A DNA stretch of 64,000 nt from Bermanella sp034112325 (GTDB taxonomy: Bacteria > Pseudomonadota > Gammaproteobacteria > Pseudomonadales > Oceanobacteraceae), in contig JAWUVO010000002.1 of assembly GCA_034112325.1 (NCBI GenBank), forward strand, positions 1-64,000, read 5' to 3'. Shown piece after piece: positions 16,122 through 24,547 of the stretch. Under the pieces are notes generated by a model. That model ran no database searches, was not told where the DNA came from, and saw only the letters and a program-made list of their open reading frames with translations. Within the stretch, counting starts at the first letter, position 1. Every line of letters starts with the position of its first letter. A program made the position numbers and the translations under genes.

Positions 16122-17402
16122 TTATGCCATTATAGATAGAGGCAGCTTACAGGTGAACGTACTGCCGTGTCCTAGCTCACTTTCAATGTTTAATTTCCCA
16201 CTATGACGTAATAATACGTGCTTCACGATGGCTAAACCTAAGCCGGTGCCGCCTGTTTCGCTGTGTCGACTTGGATCAGCGCGATAAAACCGTTCGGTTA
16301 ATCTGGGTATGTGCAGGCTGTCGATACCTAGGCCGTTGTCGGTAACTGAAAAGTAAATTCCACTTTTATTTTTAAACCACTTTATGTCAACGTGCCCACC
16401 ATCAGGTGTGTACTTAATGGCATTGAATACTAGGTTACTAAAGGCACTGTTTAATTCAGTTTCGTTGCCCATTACATTAATGTCTTCACACTCTAGTGAA
16501 ATAGTGTGCTTACCTGCACTTAAGGCTTTTGCGTCATTCGTGATGCGCTTTAAAACAGACTTCATGGGAATTTTTACGTGCTGGTTATCGTCGGTACTTT
16601 CTAATCGACTAAGGGTTAGCAAGCCATCAATTACATCTTGCATGCGTTGACTTTGTTGATGCATTTGATTCAATGCACGCACCCATCGTGGCTCTAATGT
16701 GTCGCCGTATTCAATCAGTGTTTCTAGATATCCTGAAATAACCGTAAGTGGTGTTCTTAGCTCATGACTGGCATTGGCAATAAAATCTTGTCGCATGGCT
16801 TCAAGTTGTTTCATGTTAGTGATGTCTCGGCAAACTATTAATCGATCTTTTTTACCAAATAAAGTCAGGTGTATTTGTAATACTTGATCTTGATTAATCG
16901 GTGAGACCATCTCTAAAGGCGTGTCATATTGGGTTTGTTCGAAATAGGCTTTGAATTCAGGGGCTCGAACAAGGTTGGTAATAGGATGGCCAATATCATA
17001 AGGGTCTTTTAAACCCAATAACTGACCAGAGGCCTCATTCCACCATTCTAATTCAGCCGCGTTGTTCACCATGAGTACGCCGTCACGCAGTGCGGTGGTA
17101 GAGTCTTGTACTCGACGAATCACGGCTTTTAAACGTTTACGAGATTTACGCTGACGACGTTGCAAGCGGTACACGTCGTCAAATAACGTACCCCATAAAC
17201 CATAGCTATAAGGTGGTTCATTCACTTCAGAGGTTTCTAACCAGTCTTGAAGCTTATGCAGTTGAATGTAATGCCAGATTAAGTAGCCTATGCCTGTAAT
17301 GGCAAGACTCCAAGCAAGCTCGCCAACCATTATTCCTATCAAACCAGCAAAGATAAATCCCATTATGGTTCTGCGAACAGCATTGCGCCAATCTTGCTTC
17401 AT
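16122..17402 (-). CDS. phoR: Phosphate regulon sensor histidine kinase PhoR
   Basis: Membrane-bound kinase that phosphorylates PhoB in low phosphate and dephosphorylates it when Pst-PhoU signals sufficiency. The 426 residues show two N-terminal membrane segments (about 12-45), a charged linker, and a PAS domain (about 95-190). The dimerisation helix carries phospho-acceptor His213 in SHELRTPLT. An ATPase domain follows with an N box near FSNLVFNAIKYTPDGG, DNGLGI, and TGGTGLGLAIV. It lies 22 bases after phoB on the same strand, so the two form one operon. Confidence 0.95.
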   Translation of the reverse strand: MKQDWRNAVRRTIMGFIFAGLIGIMVGELAWSLAITGIGYLIWHYIQLHKLQDWLETSEVNEPPYSYGLWGTLFDDVYRLQRRQRKSRKRLKAVIRRVQDSTTALRDGVLMVNNAAELEWWNEASGQLLGLKDPYDIGHPITNLVRAPEFKAYFEQTQYDTPLEMVSPINQDQVLQIHLTLFGKKDRLIVCRDITNMKQLEAMRQDFIANASHELRTPLTVISGYLETLIEYGDTLEPRWVRALNQMHQQSQRMQDVIDGLLTLSRLESTDDNQHVKIPMKSVLKRITNDAKALSAGKHTISLECEDINVMGNETELNSAFSNLVFNAIKYTPDGGHVDIKWFKNKSGIYFSVTDNGLGIDSLHIPRLTERFYRADPSRHSETGGTGLGLAIVKHVLLRHSGKLNIESELGHGSTFTCKLPLSIMA

Positions 17403-17424
17403 AGAGTCGTTAACTTATTTTTAA

Positions 17425-18123
17425 TTAGGATACTTTGGTCGAGAATCGGTAGCCCGTTCCACGAACCGTTTGAATTAAATTTTCATGATCACTGCCCAAG
17501 GCTTTGCGCAAACGTCGAATGTGTACATCAACCGTGCGCTCTTCTACGTAAACATTGCCGCCCCATACTTGATCCAGCAATTGCGTACGGCTGTAGGCAC
17601 GTTCTTGGTGAGTCATAAAAAACTGAAGCAATCGATATTCGGTAGGACCGATATCCAAGGGAGAGTTATTTGCACTAACCCGATGACTGCTTGGATCTAG
17701 AACCAAACCATTGATATCGATAGGTTTTTCAATACCAGCAGGGGTAGCTCGGCGTAAAACGGCTTTTAATCGCGCCACCAGTTCTCGAGGTGAGAATGGC
17801 TTGGTGATGTAGTCATCAGCGCCGGCTTCTAGGCCCTGTATTTTATTATCTTCTTCGCCTTTGGCGGTCAGCATAATAATGGGGATTTCACTGGTGCGTT
17901 CATCGCGTTTTAGTCGACGGGCAAACTCAATGCCACTTGTGCCTGGTAGCATCCAATCTAATAAAATCATGTGTGGACTTTCATCTACGATAATGGAATG
18001 TGCATCCTGTGTGTTGCTAGCTTCTAGGCAGTGATATCCTGCCATTTCTAGCGCTACAGCAATCATCTCGCGGATGGATGCTTCATCGTCAACGATCAAT
18101 ATTGTTTTACCCTGCTGTTTCAT
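17425..18123 (-). CDS. phoB: Phosphate regulon response regulator PhoB
   Basis: OmpR-family transcription activator of the Pho regulon. The receiver domain has Asp12/Asp13, phospho-acceptor Asp56 in LLDWMLPG, and Lys near 106. The winged-helix domain occupies about 130-230, with the recognition region SRTQLLDQVWGG and VEERTVDVHIRRLRKAL. The ATG at 18123 is chosen (232 residues). The open frame extends to 18165, but that codon lies upstream of the predicted -10 element and cannot be in the transcript from the Pho-box promoter. It probably activates its own operon and pstS. Confidence 0.95.
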   Translation of the reverse strand: MKQQGKTILIVDDEASIREMIAVALEMAGYHCLEASNTQDAHSIIVDESPHMILLDWMLPGTSGIEFARRLKRDERTSEIPIIMLTAKGEEDNKIQGLEAGADDYITKPFSPRELVARLKAVLRRATPAGIEKPIDINGLVLDPSSHRVSANNSPLDIGPTEYRLLQFFMTHQERAYSRTQLLDQVWGGNVYVEERTVDVHIRRLRKALGSDHENLIQTVRGTGYRFSTKVS

Positions 18124-18156
18124 TGAAATGCTCAAATTAAGTTTAATGACAATGAC

Positions 18157-18190
18157 ATTACACAATTTAAGTATGACAGTAATGTGACAA
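18157..18190 (-). promoter_or_regulatory. Pho box and -10 element of phoBR
   Basis: Read on the minus strand, TTGTCACATTACTGTCAT (18190-18173) holds two PhoB half-sites spaced 11 bp. After exactly ten bases comes TGTAAT (18162-18157), a good -10. The geometry is the same as at pstS and indicates autoregulation of phoBR. Confidence 0.85.
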
Positions 18191-18236
18191 ATTAATATAT
18201 CGAATCCATGCCACTGTTAGCTTAAATAGAGCTTAA

Positions 18237-19130
18237 TTAGCTGTTAGCAGCAGGAGTGCTCATCAAATAATGGCCAGCTAGTCCAATAAATATAGCCGCT
18301 CCCACCCAGTGATTATGTAAAAAGGCTTTAAAGCATTTTTCGGTGTCTCGGTCTTTTATCAGCCATTGGTGATAAATAAACAGGCCGGCGGCTACTATTA
18401 CGCCCAAATAATAAGGCCAGCTGGCCTTGATGCTTGAGCCTATTAAAATAAAACTGAGCAGTGTAATCATCTGCAGAGCGCCAATCATCAGTTTATCAGC
18501 GTCACCAAATAAAACGGCGGTACTCTTAATGCCAACTTTCAAGTCGTCTTCTCGGTCTACCATTGCGTACATAGTGTCGTACACCACGGTCCAGGTGAGA
18601 GTAGCAATGTAAATCACCCAAACCACATCCGGCAATGTGTTTTGTTCGGCGGCAAAGGCCATTGGTACGGCCCACGCAAATGCGGCACCTAGAACCACTT
18701 GAGGTAAATGAGTGTATCGTTTCATAAAAGGATAAAGCGAAGCCAGTACAAGGCCACCAAAAGACAGGTAAATGGTAAATTCGTTGGTGAATAGCACAAG
18801 AATAAATGCACTGATACACAAGCCAGCAAACAGGCTCAATGCTTGTTTTTCAGTGATCAGTTTTTGCGCTAAGGGGCGGTTTTGCGTGCGTTTAACATGT
18901 TCGTCTACATGTCGGTCGGCGTAGTCATTAATTACGCAACCGGCGCTGCGCATAATGATCACGCCTAAAATAAAGATCACTACATTACCAATGCTAGCGT
19001 GGCCTTCACCAGCAATCCACAATGCCCATAAGGTAGGCCACAGCAATAAATAAATGCCAATGGGTTTATCTAGACGCATTAGTTGAAGGTATAGCGGCAA
19101 CTTTGGAAAGCGGGATATTAGCCAGTTCAT
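18237..19130 (-). CDS. ubiA: 4-hydroxybenzoate polyprenyltransferase UbiA
   Basis: Integral membrane prenyltransferase that attaches the polyprenyl tail to 4-hydroxybenzoate in ubiquinone synthesis. The 297 residues have about eight membrane segments and the two Asp-rich motifs of the family: NDYADRHVDEHVKRTQNRPLA near residue 68, and DREDD near 192, which bind the prenyl diphosphate through magnesium. It lies 67 bases after ubiC on the same strand. The pair covers the first two committed steps of the pathway. Confidence 0.96.
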   Translation of the reverse strand: MNWLISRFPKLPLYLQLMRLDKPIGIYLLLWPTLWALWIAGEGHASIGNVVIFILGVIIMRSAGCVINDYADRHVDEHVKRTQNRPLAQKLITEKQALSLFAGLCISAFILVLFTNEFTIYLSFGGLVLASLYPFMKRYTHLPQVVLGAAFAWAVPMAFAAEQNTLPDVVWVIYIATLTWTVVYDTMYAMVDREDDLKVGIKSTAVLFGDADKLMIGALQMITLLSFILIGSSIKASWPYYLGVIVAAGLFIYHQWLIKDRDTEKCFKAFLHNHWVGAAIFIGLAGHYLMSTPAANS

Positions 19131-19197
19131 AGGTAGTAGCTGGAATCTGAATGAGACAATAGGGTTATTCTAACGGCAAACTGGGTGTTTAACGAAG

Positions 19198-19734
19198 TTA
19201 TTTGACTGTAAATAAAGAGGGTAAGAAAAACTCACTGACTAACAGTGGCTTATTGTTCACGTTAAAAATAGAGCGGCGAGCCCAACTTGATTGATTATTG
19301 ATCAGCCCTTGCTTCACTTCAATCTTACCTCGACTCATTTTTTTGTGCTTAAACAAAAACTCTCCAAGTGGCTTATTACGTAAAAACAAAAGCTGTCGTT
19401 CAGGCCCAGTTAGGGTGCTTCTGGGAATCACGCTGCGGGCAAATACCTGAGGTTGTTTATCAATGCAAAGGGCCACTTCTCGAATGTATATTTGTTCGCG
19501 GAATGGAATATTTAATGTACACGCTTCAGACAATGATGCGCGACCAAGACCAGTGTGCAATACCTGAACAGAAAATCGATTAGGGGCAAGATTCTTTAAG
19601 TTTTGTGTCAGCGAACCCGAATCCAATAACCAGGTGCGCCATGGCTGAGCCACTAGCGAGCTAGGCACTGGGGTTAGATTAAGCCAGTGTTGTTGCTGAA
19701 AAGACGGAGATAAAATAAACGGCATGTTGATCAT
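19198..19734 (-). CDS. ubiC: Chorismate lyase UbiC
   Basis: Converts chorismate to 4-hydroxybenzoate and pyruvate in the cytoplasm and feeds UbiA. The 178-residue length fits. Recognisable features are WLLDSGSLTQNLKNLAPNRF near residue 34, FREQIYIREVALCIDKQP near 78 containing the conserved Arg, and RSVIPRSTLTGPERQ near 99. It is divergent from the rubredoxin gene and upstream of ubiA. Confidence 0.92.
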   Translation of the reverse strand: MINMPFILSPSFQQQHWLNLTPVPSSLVAQPWRTWLLDSGSLTQNLKNLAPNRFSVQVLHTGLGRASLSEACTLNIPFREQIYIREVALCIDKQPQVFARSVIPRSTLTGPERQLLFLRNKPLGEFLFKHKKMSRGKIEVKQGLINNQSSWARRSIFNVNNKPLLVSEFFLPSLFTVK

Positions 19735-19893
19735 AATGACTAGTATCGGCTGCAGGATGCGATAACCCTTTGGTTAAATCAAGAGCCTGCTTAAGCAAGT
19801 GCTGATTTAGCGCGAACAATTGTACACCAAGCCAAGATTGGGTAAGGTAGCGCGGCGCATTTTACATAGCGCCGTATTTGTTAGGAGAGAGAC

Positions 19894-20070
19894 ATGTCTC
19901 AAGATTATAAGAAGTGGCAGTGCATTGTTTGTGGTTGGATTTACGATGAAGCTGAAGGTTGCCCTGATGAAGGCCTAGAGCCGGGTACTCGCTGGAGTGA
20001 TATTCCAGAAGATTGGCTGTGCCCAGACTGTGGCGTGGGCAAAGATGATTTTGAGATGATCGAAATTTAA
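19894..20070 (+). CDS. rubA: Rubredoxin
   Basis: A 58-residue one-iron electron carrier. The four cysteine ligands are in CIVCGWIYD (Cys10, Cys13) and LCPDCGVGKDDFE (Cys43, Cys46), the classic CxxCG ... CPxCG arrangement. AGGAGA precedes the ATG. It is followed by a terminator and then by the gene of its reductase. In Pseudomonas and alkane-degrading marine bacteria this pair supplies electrons to AlkB-type alkane hydroxylases. No alkB is present in this window. Confidence 0.95.
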   Translation: MSQDYKKWQCIVCGWIYDEAEGCPDEGLEPGTRWSDIPEDWLCPDCGVGKDDFEMIEI

Positions 20071-20079
20071 GTCCTAAAG

Positions 20080-20108
20080 AAGCGCCATATTCAATGGCGC
20101 TTTGTTTG
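20080..20108 (+). terminator. Terminator after rubredoxin
   Basis: AAGCGCCAT and ATGGCGCTT pair perfectly around ATTCA and are followed by TGTTTG. It probably only partly separates rubA from the reductase gene. Confidence 0.75.
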
Positions 20109-20253
20109 AACGGTCGAACATGTGTATCAATGTATACCCTAGCTCGGCGTGTTTACTCCATTATGTCTTCGTCAGTTACGCTTCTGTCTGCTAAATTCAA
20201 AGCATATAGTTCAGCTATTATATTTAAAGTAATAAACAGAAAAGGGTTATCTT

Positions 20254-21396
20254 ATGTCAGCACCTCTTGTGGTTATCGGTACCGGTTTAGCGGGTTATAA
20301 TCTGGTTAAAGAATTCCGTAAGCTAGATGCTGATCGTGAAGTGATCATGCTGACATCGGATGATGGCCGTCAGTACAGTAAGCCAATGCTATCAACAGGC
20401 TTCAGCAAACAAAAAGACGATGAAGGCTTGGCCATGAATGACGCTGGCGCCATGTCTGAACAGTTAAAAGTAGAAATTCGCACGTTCCAATCTATTACAA
20501 AAATAGACGCCGAAAACCAAACGGTTTATGTGCAGCAAGATGCCATACCTTATGGCGACCTTGTATTGGCACTGGGTGCTGCACCGATTAATTTGCCTAT
20601 TAAAGGGACTGAATTGGCGTTGCACGTAAACGATTTAATGGATTATCAAAAATTCTATCAAGCGGTGCAGGGTAAAAAACGCATTGCTGTGATTGGTGCT
20701 GGTTTAGTGGGTTCTGAATACGCTCATGATCTTGCCAGTGCTGGGTTCGCTGTTGATTTAATTGCACCAGAGAAGCAACCACTTACCAACTTAATTCCAG
20801 ATGTGTGTGGGCAAGCTTTAATACCTGCGCTTGAAGCATTAGGTGTGACCCTGCACATGGAAAAAACAGCCAACGAAATTACCAAGCAAGGAAATGGCTA
20901 CAGTGTCATTTTAAATGATGGCACCACATTGGATTGCGACGTGGTATTAAGTGCCGTTGGATTGCGTGCCCGTACAGAATTAGCAAAAGAAGCTGGTATA
21001 GCCGTTGAGCGCGGTATCAGTGTAGATCGGTTGCTAAAAACATCTAACGACAATATCTATGCGTTAGGCGATTGTGCTCAAGTAGATGGGTTACATCTTT
21101 TGTATGTTTTACCTTTAATGAACAGCGCTCGTGCCCTGGCAAAAACCTTAGCTGGCACTGAAACGCAGGTGAAATATCCAGTCATGCCAGTGATGGTAAA
21201 AACACCAAGCTTGCCAATTGTGACTTGTCCTCCTGCTATTGGCAGCGAAGGAAATTGGGAGTTTGATGGTCAAACCCCACATTTGCAGGGGCTATTTAAA
21301 GATTCTAACGGTAATTTACTCGGTTACACCTTGACCGGAGACCGTGTTGCTGAAAAGATGAAACTAAATAAGGGACTGCCAGTCATGCTGGCGTAA
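20254..21396 (+). CDS. rubB: Rubredoxin-NAD(+) reductase
   Basis: FAD flavoenzyme that passes electrons from NADH to rubredoxin. The 380 residues show an N-terminal FAD-binding GTGLAGYN at 9-16 and the second dinucleotide motif VIGAGLVGSEYAHDLASAG near 148. The C-terminal FAD motif IYALGDCAQVDG is near 270. The length and the short C-terminal domain match the pseudomonad RubB type rather than longer AlkT-like proteins. The same order (rubredoxin, reductase, HU) occurs in Pseudomonas. Confidence 0.93.
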   Translation: MSAPLVVIGTGLAGYNLVKEFRKLDADREVIMLTSDDGRQYSKPMLSTGFSKQKDDEGLAMNDAGAMSEQLKVEIRTFQSITKIDAENQTVYVQQDAIPYGDLVLALGAAPINLPIKGTELALHVNDLMDYQKFYQAVQGKKRIAVIGAGLVGSEYAHDLASAGFAVDLIAPEKQPLTNLIPDVCGQALIPALEALGVTLHMEKTANEITKQGNGYSVILNDGTTLDCDVVLSAVGLRARTELAKEAGIAVERGISVDRLLKTSNDNIYALGDCAQVDGLHLLYVLPLMNSARALAKTLAGTETQVKYPVMPVMVKTPSLPIVTCPPAIGSEGNWEFDGQTPHLQGLFKDSNGNLLGYTLTGDRVAEKMKLNKGLPVMLA

Positions 21397-21427
21397 TAAA
21401 AAATAACAACAATAAGAAAGGTCAAAA

Positions 21428-21703
21428 ATGCGCAAACCTGAATTAGCAGCGTACGTGGCAGATCAAGCTGACATCACCAAGGATAAGGCTGCTGAAATAA
21501 TTAATATTATTACAGATCAAATTACAGAAGCATTACGTCAAAACGATCCAGTAAGCTTGGTTGGTTTTGGTAGTTTTGTTCAGAAGCATCGCCCAGAGCG
21601 TCAAGGTAAAAACCCGCAAACGGGTGAAGCCATTACCATTAAAGCCAGTAACTCAGTGGGCTTTAAACCGGGTAAAGCATTAAAAGAAGCGGTTAACTCT
21701 TAA
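21428..21703 (+). CDS. HU-family DNA-binding protein
   Basis: Nucleoid-associated histone-like protein that binds and bends DNA as a dimer. At 91 residues it is a full-length HU. The beta-arm shows GFGSFVQKHRPERQGKNPQTGE with the DNA-intercalating Pro in GKNPQTG. The N-terminus departs from canonical HU-alpha/beta, which suggests a paralogue; the Pseudomonas gene in the same position is likewise a second HU. AAGAAAGG precedes the start, and a strong terminator follows. Confidence 0.94.
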   Translation: MRKPELAAYVADQADITKDKAAEIINIITDQITEALRQNDPVSLVGFGSFVQKHRPERQGKNPQTGEAITIKASNSVGFKPGKALKEAVNS

Positions 21704-21710
21704 TCGTTAC

Positions 21711-21740
21711 AAAAAAGGCCACTTAACGTGGCCTTTTTTG
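21711..21740 (+). terminator. Intrinsic terminator after HU
   Basis: AAAAAAGGCCAC and GTGGCCTTTTTT form a perfect 12-bp stem with loop TTAAC. Confidence 0.95.
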
Positions 21741-21902
21741 TGCCTGTAATCATCACTTAATACATCAGCCTGCCATTGATGCATTGCACAGCCGTGGTAT
21801 CATCCCGCGGCGCAATGCGCGTAATAACAGGCCTCCATACGACCGAGATATGGTTACATTAATCGGAGGCACTTACTTAACTGTGTCCAAGTGATAAAAC
21901 TG

Positions 21903-22274
21903 ATGTTGAAATTCAAATTCCTACTATGGGCTTTTGCCCAAATGCTAAAAAAATCGGCTAAAAACAATCCAGCTTGTGCTGAATACATTGATGGCAAAGA
22001 CATTGTCTTTCAAATTCAAACTGCCAGTGGCAGCGGCCGTAACTACACCGTGAAAGATGGCAAAGTAAAATCATCAGCGGGTTTAACGAATGAGCCAACG
22101 TTTACCTTGTCGTTTAAAGATGCCGCAGCCGGCATGTCGATACTGACAGCAAAAGACAAAAATGCATTTATGGCAGGCATTCAAAATAAAGATCTAGTGA
22201 TCAGTGGCGACTTTGGTGAAGTAATGTGGTTCCAAGGCTTAACCAAATTCCTTAAACCTAAGAAAAAGAAATAA
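21903..22274 (+). CDS. SCP2 sterol-binding-fold protein
   Basis: Small cytoplasmic lipid-binding-fold protein. An amphipathic N-terminal helix (KFKFLLWAFAQML) is followed by an SCP2-like domain with GKDIVFQIQT, EPTFTLSFKDAAAGMSIL and ISGDFGEVMWFQGLTKFLKPK. The ligand and role are unknown; ubiquinone-related SCP2 proteins exist, but this one is not UbiJ by length. The ATG at 21903 is used (123 residues). A GTG at 21891 in frame is an alternative, and neither has a good ribosome-binding site. It lies four bases before the symporter gene, so they are probably co-transcribed. Confidence 0.78.
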   Translation: MLKFKFLLWAFAQMLKKSAKNNPACAEYIDGKDIVFQIQTASGSGRNYTVKDGKVKSSAGLTNEPTFTLSFKDAAAGMSILTAKDKNAFMAGIQNKDLVISGDFGEVMWFQGLTKFLKPKKKK

Positions 22275-22277
22275 TAT

Positions 22278-23573
22278 ATGACGACTCCTCAAGGATTAAC
22301 CAAACAAATTTTAGTTGCGATGGTTTTGGCAATTATCATTGGTGCTATCGCGCAAGCGAGCACGGGATACGCTGCTTGGTTCGATACCTTGTTAGCCGAC
22401 TATCTAATTGGTGGGGTCTTCTTTGTTATAGGTAAAATATTTGTCGCAACACTGAAATTATTAGTGGTACCGCTGGTGTTGGTGTCTCTGGTCTGTGGCG
22501 CGGCAAATTTAGGTTCAGGATCTCAGCTGGGCCGTTTAGGCGGAAAAACCATTCTTTTGTATTTGTTCACCACCGCGGTGGCCATTTCTTTAGCAATGGG
22601 TTTTGCTTTGGTGTTTGAACCAGGAGTGGGTGCAGATCTTACTTCTAAAGCACAATTTAAAGTAAACGAAGGAGCTTCGTTTGCTCAAGTATTGATTGAT
22701 ATATTTCCAAGCAACCCTATCTCGGCCATGGCTGAAGGTAAGATGCTACAAATTATTGTGTTTGCTTTATTACTAGGCGTGGCGATCAATCATAGTGGTG
22801 AGCGTGGTATTCGCATTAAACAAAATTTTGAAGATTGGAACGAGGTGATTCTAAATCTGGTCACCATGCTAATGAAGGTAGCGCCAATTGGAGTTTTCGC
22901 ATTACTGTTTACCTTATTTGCAGATAAAGGTTTAGCCGCTATTCAAGAGTTGGCTGTTTATTTTGCCGTAGTTGTTGCGGTGTTAGTGGTTCACGCCACT
23001 TTGGTTTACGGTTCGTTAGTTGCTTTTTTAGCCCGTTTAAATCCGATTACATTTTATAAAAAAATGCGCAACGTTCAGTTGTTTGCATTTAGCACCGCAT
23101 CTAGTAACGCCACCTTGCCCATCACTATGCGTACGGTTGAAAAGCGCTTAGGGGTCGACAATAGTGTGGCTTCTTTTAGCGTACCTTTAGGTGCGACGCT
23201 TAACATGGATGGCACCGCCATCATGCAAGGGGTAGCAACGGTCTTTATTGCTCAGGCTTACGGCATTGTTTTATCCCCGGGTGATTTCTTAACAGTCATT
23301 GCCACTGCTACATTGGCGTCTATTGGCACCGCAGGTGTACCGGGTGTGGGCTTGGTAATGCTGTCATTAGTATTAACGCAAGTGGGTTTACCTGTAGAAG
23401 GCATTGCCTTAATTATTGGGGTAGACCGCTTACTGGATATGTTGCGTACAGCCGTTAACGTGACGGGTGATGCAGCCGTTTCGTGTGTGGTAGCTAACAG
23501 CGAAAACAAATTAGATAAGGCGTGTTTTAATGATGAAAACGCAGGCCAATTAGTCGAGTCGGAAGGAAAATAA
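22278..23573 (+). CDS. Dicarboxylate/amino acid:cation symporter (DAACS family)
   Basis: Secondary transporter of the GltP/DctA/SstT family taking up acidic amino acids or dicarboxylates with Na+ or H+. The 431 residues have the expected helices. The re-entrant loop signature is SSNATLPITMRTVEK near residue 275, then the cation-binding LNMDGTA near 312. A second hairpin has IGTAGVPG near 350, and NVTGDAAVSCVVA follows near 393. The substrate cannot be fixed from sequence. It sits between an SCP2 protein and a secreted protein of unknown function whose ATG directly follows its stop. Confidence 0.9.
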   Translation: MTTPQGLTKQILVAMVLAIIIGAIAQASTGYAAWFDTLLADYLIGGVFFVIGKIFVATLKLLVVPLVLVSLVCGAANLGSGSQLGRLGGKTILLYLFTTAVAISLAMGFALVFEPGVGADLTSKAQFKVNEGASFAQVLIDIFPSNPISAMAEGKMLQIIVFALLLGVAINHSGERGIRIKQNFEDWNEVILNLVTMLMKVAPIGVFALLFTLFADKGLAAIQELAVYFAVVVAVLVVHATLVYGSLVAFLARLNPITFYKKMRNVQLFAFSTASSNATLPITMRTVEKRLGVDNSVASFSVPLGATLNMDGTAIMQGVATVFIAQAYGIVLSPGDFLTVIATATLASIGTAGVPGVGLVMLSLVLTQVGLPVEGIALIIGVDRLLDMLRTAVNVTGDAAVSCVVANSENKLDKACFNDENAGQLVESEGK

Positions 23574-24419
23574 ATGCCAACTAAAGTTGATAAAATAGCG
23601 GTTTGGTCAGCATTGTTTTTAAGCTTGAGTGTAAGCTTAGGCTTTTCCGCGGCCAGTGTGGCTGCATCGGCTTCACATTCAATTGAACAAGTGAGTTCAC
23701 AGCTTACTCCAACTTGGAAATCAATAAAGCCTGCATGCGTTATGGCGTTGGATTTGGATACTCAAATGGCAGTATCTGATCGGTTAGAGTTTTTAGATTC
23801 ACAATTGGTTGCCAATCGCTTGGTTAACCATTTAAAACCATTAAGCACTGATAATAATCCAGCCTGGAAAAATCCAACGTGGAAACTTAGAGAAAAACTT
23901 GAACGTTCGGCTCTAAGCGTTGATGAGCGTGAGTCATTACGTGAATACTTTTTTAAGCTACAAACACAAACACCTAATGCAAACCGAGCTAAATTGGTAA
24001 ACGAAGTTCAGTTTATGAGTGAGCAGTTAACGCTCACTTTGCGTAAAGAAATTTGGAAAACGTGTCACGCATTAGGGTTTGACGCTATGCCTCAAGAGCA
24101 GTTAGAAACAGCCGTTAATCAACGCTGGCTTAAGCAACAGGCAAAAGTAAAAAAACAACTAAGCCGAGAATTGGCGGCTTTTCATTTTTACAGCTTACGT
24201 CAGGTTCAAAATATGGATCTAGCTGTTTTAGCAAAAACATCAGCTGAACTTAATCCTTGGGTAGAGTCGACATCGGCGGCTATAGAAACCTACTTTTATA
24301 AGGTTCGTACTCAGTTGTTGGCGACGGATTTACATCAGCCAGCAGCGCCTGTTTCTGATGACGCCTCTTTTCCTGAAGTGCGCGCATGGAATCCGAATGG
24401 ATCTAAGGCTGATTTTTAA
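23574..24419 (+). CDS. Secreted protein of unknown function
   Basis: I do not recognise a family. The 281 residues begin with a hydrophobic signal (about 8-32, Ala-rich up to VAASASHS), so the mature protein is probably periplasmic. The remainder is helical and charged, without cysteine pairs suggestive of enzymes. The ATG follows the symporter stop codon with no gap, so translation should be coupled. It may therefore be linked to the transporter, which is inference. A strong terminator follows. Confidence 0.72.
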   Translation: MPTKVDKIAVWSALFLSLSVSLGFSAASVAASASHSIEQVSSQLTPTWKSIKPACVMALDLDTQMAVSDRLEFLDSQLVANRLVNHLKPLSTDNNPAWKNPTWKLREKLERSALSVDERESLREYFFKLQTQTPNANRAKLVNEVQFMSEQLTLTLRKEIWKTCHALGFDAMPQEQLETAVNQRWLKQQAKVKKQLSRELAAFHFYSLRQVQNMDLAVLAKTSAELNPWVESTSAAIETYFYKVRTQLLATDLHQPAAPVSDDASFPEVRAWNPNGSKADF

Positions 24420-24467
24420 ACCATATAAGTTAATTTAAGAATTCGCTTTGTGATTTTAAAATGCATC

Positions 24468-24510
24468 AAAAAAGCAGTCATATCGTTATTGATATGACTG
24501 CTTTTTTATT
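24468..24510. terminator. Bidirectional intrinsic terminator
   Basis: AAAAAAGCAGTCATATC and GATATGACTGCTTTTTT pair perfectly over 17 bp around GTTATT. It separates the symporter operon from the convergent HDOD gene. Confidence 0.95.
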
Positions 24511-24547
24511 GGTAGTTTTTTATACTGAATTCTAGAAATTGAGTGAA

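Noticed and set aside
20094..20300. A 68-codon frame between rubredoxin and its reductase
   Set aside because: It begins inside the terminator after rubredoxin and runs into the reductase gene out of frame.
21776..21868. Inverted repeats upstream of the SCP2 gene as a riboswitch
   Set aside because: Only short arms (GCCTCC/GGAGGC) with a long loop; no match to a known riboswitch core could be seen.
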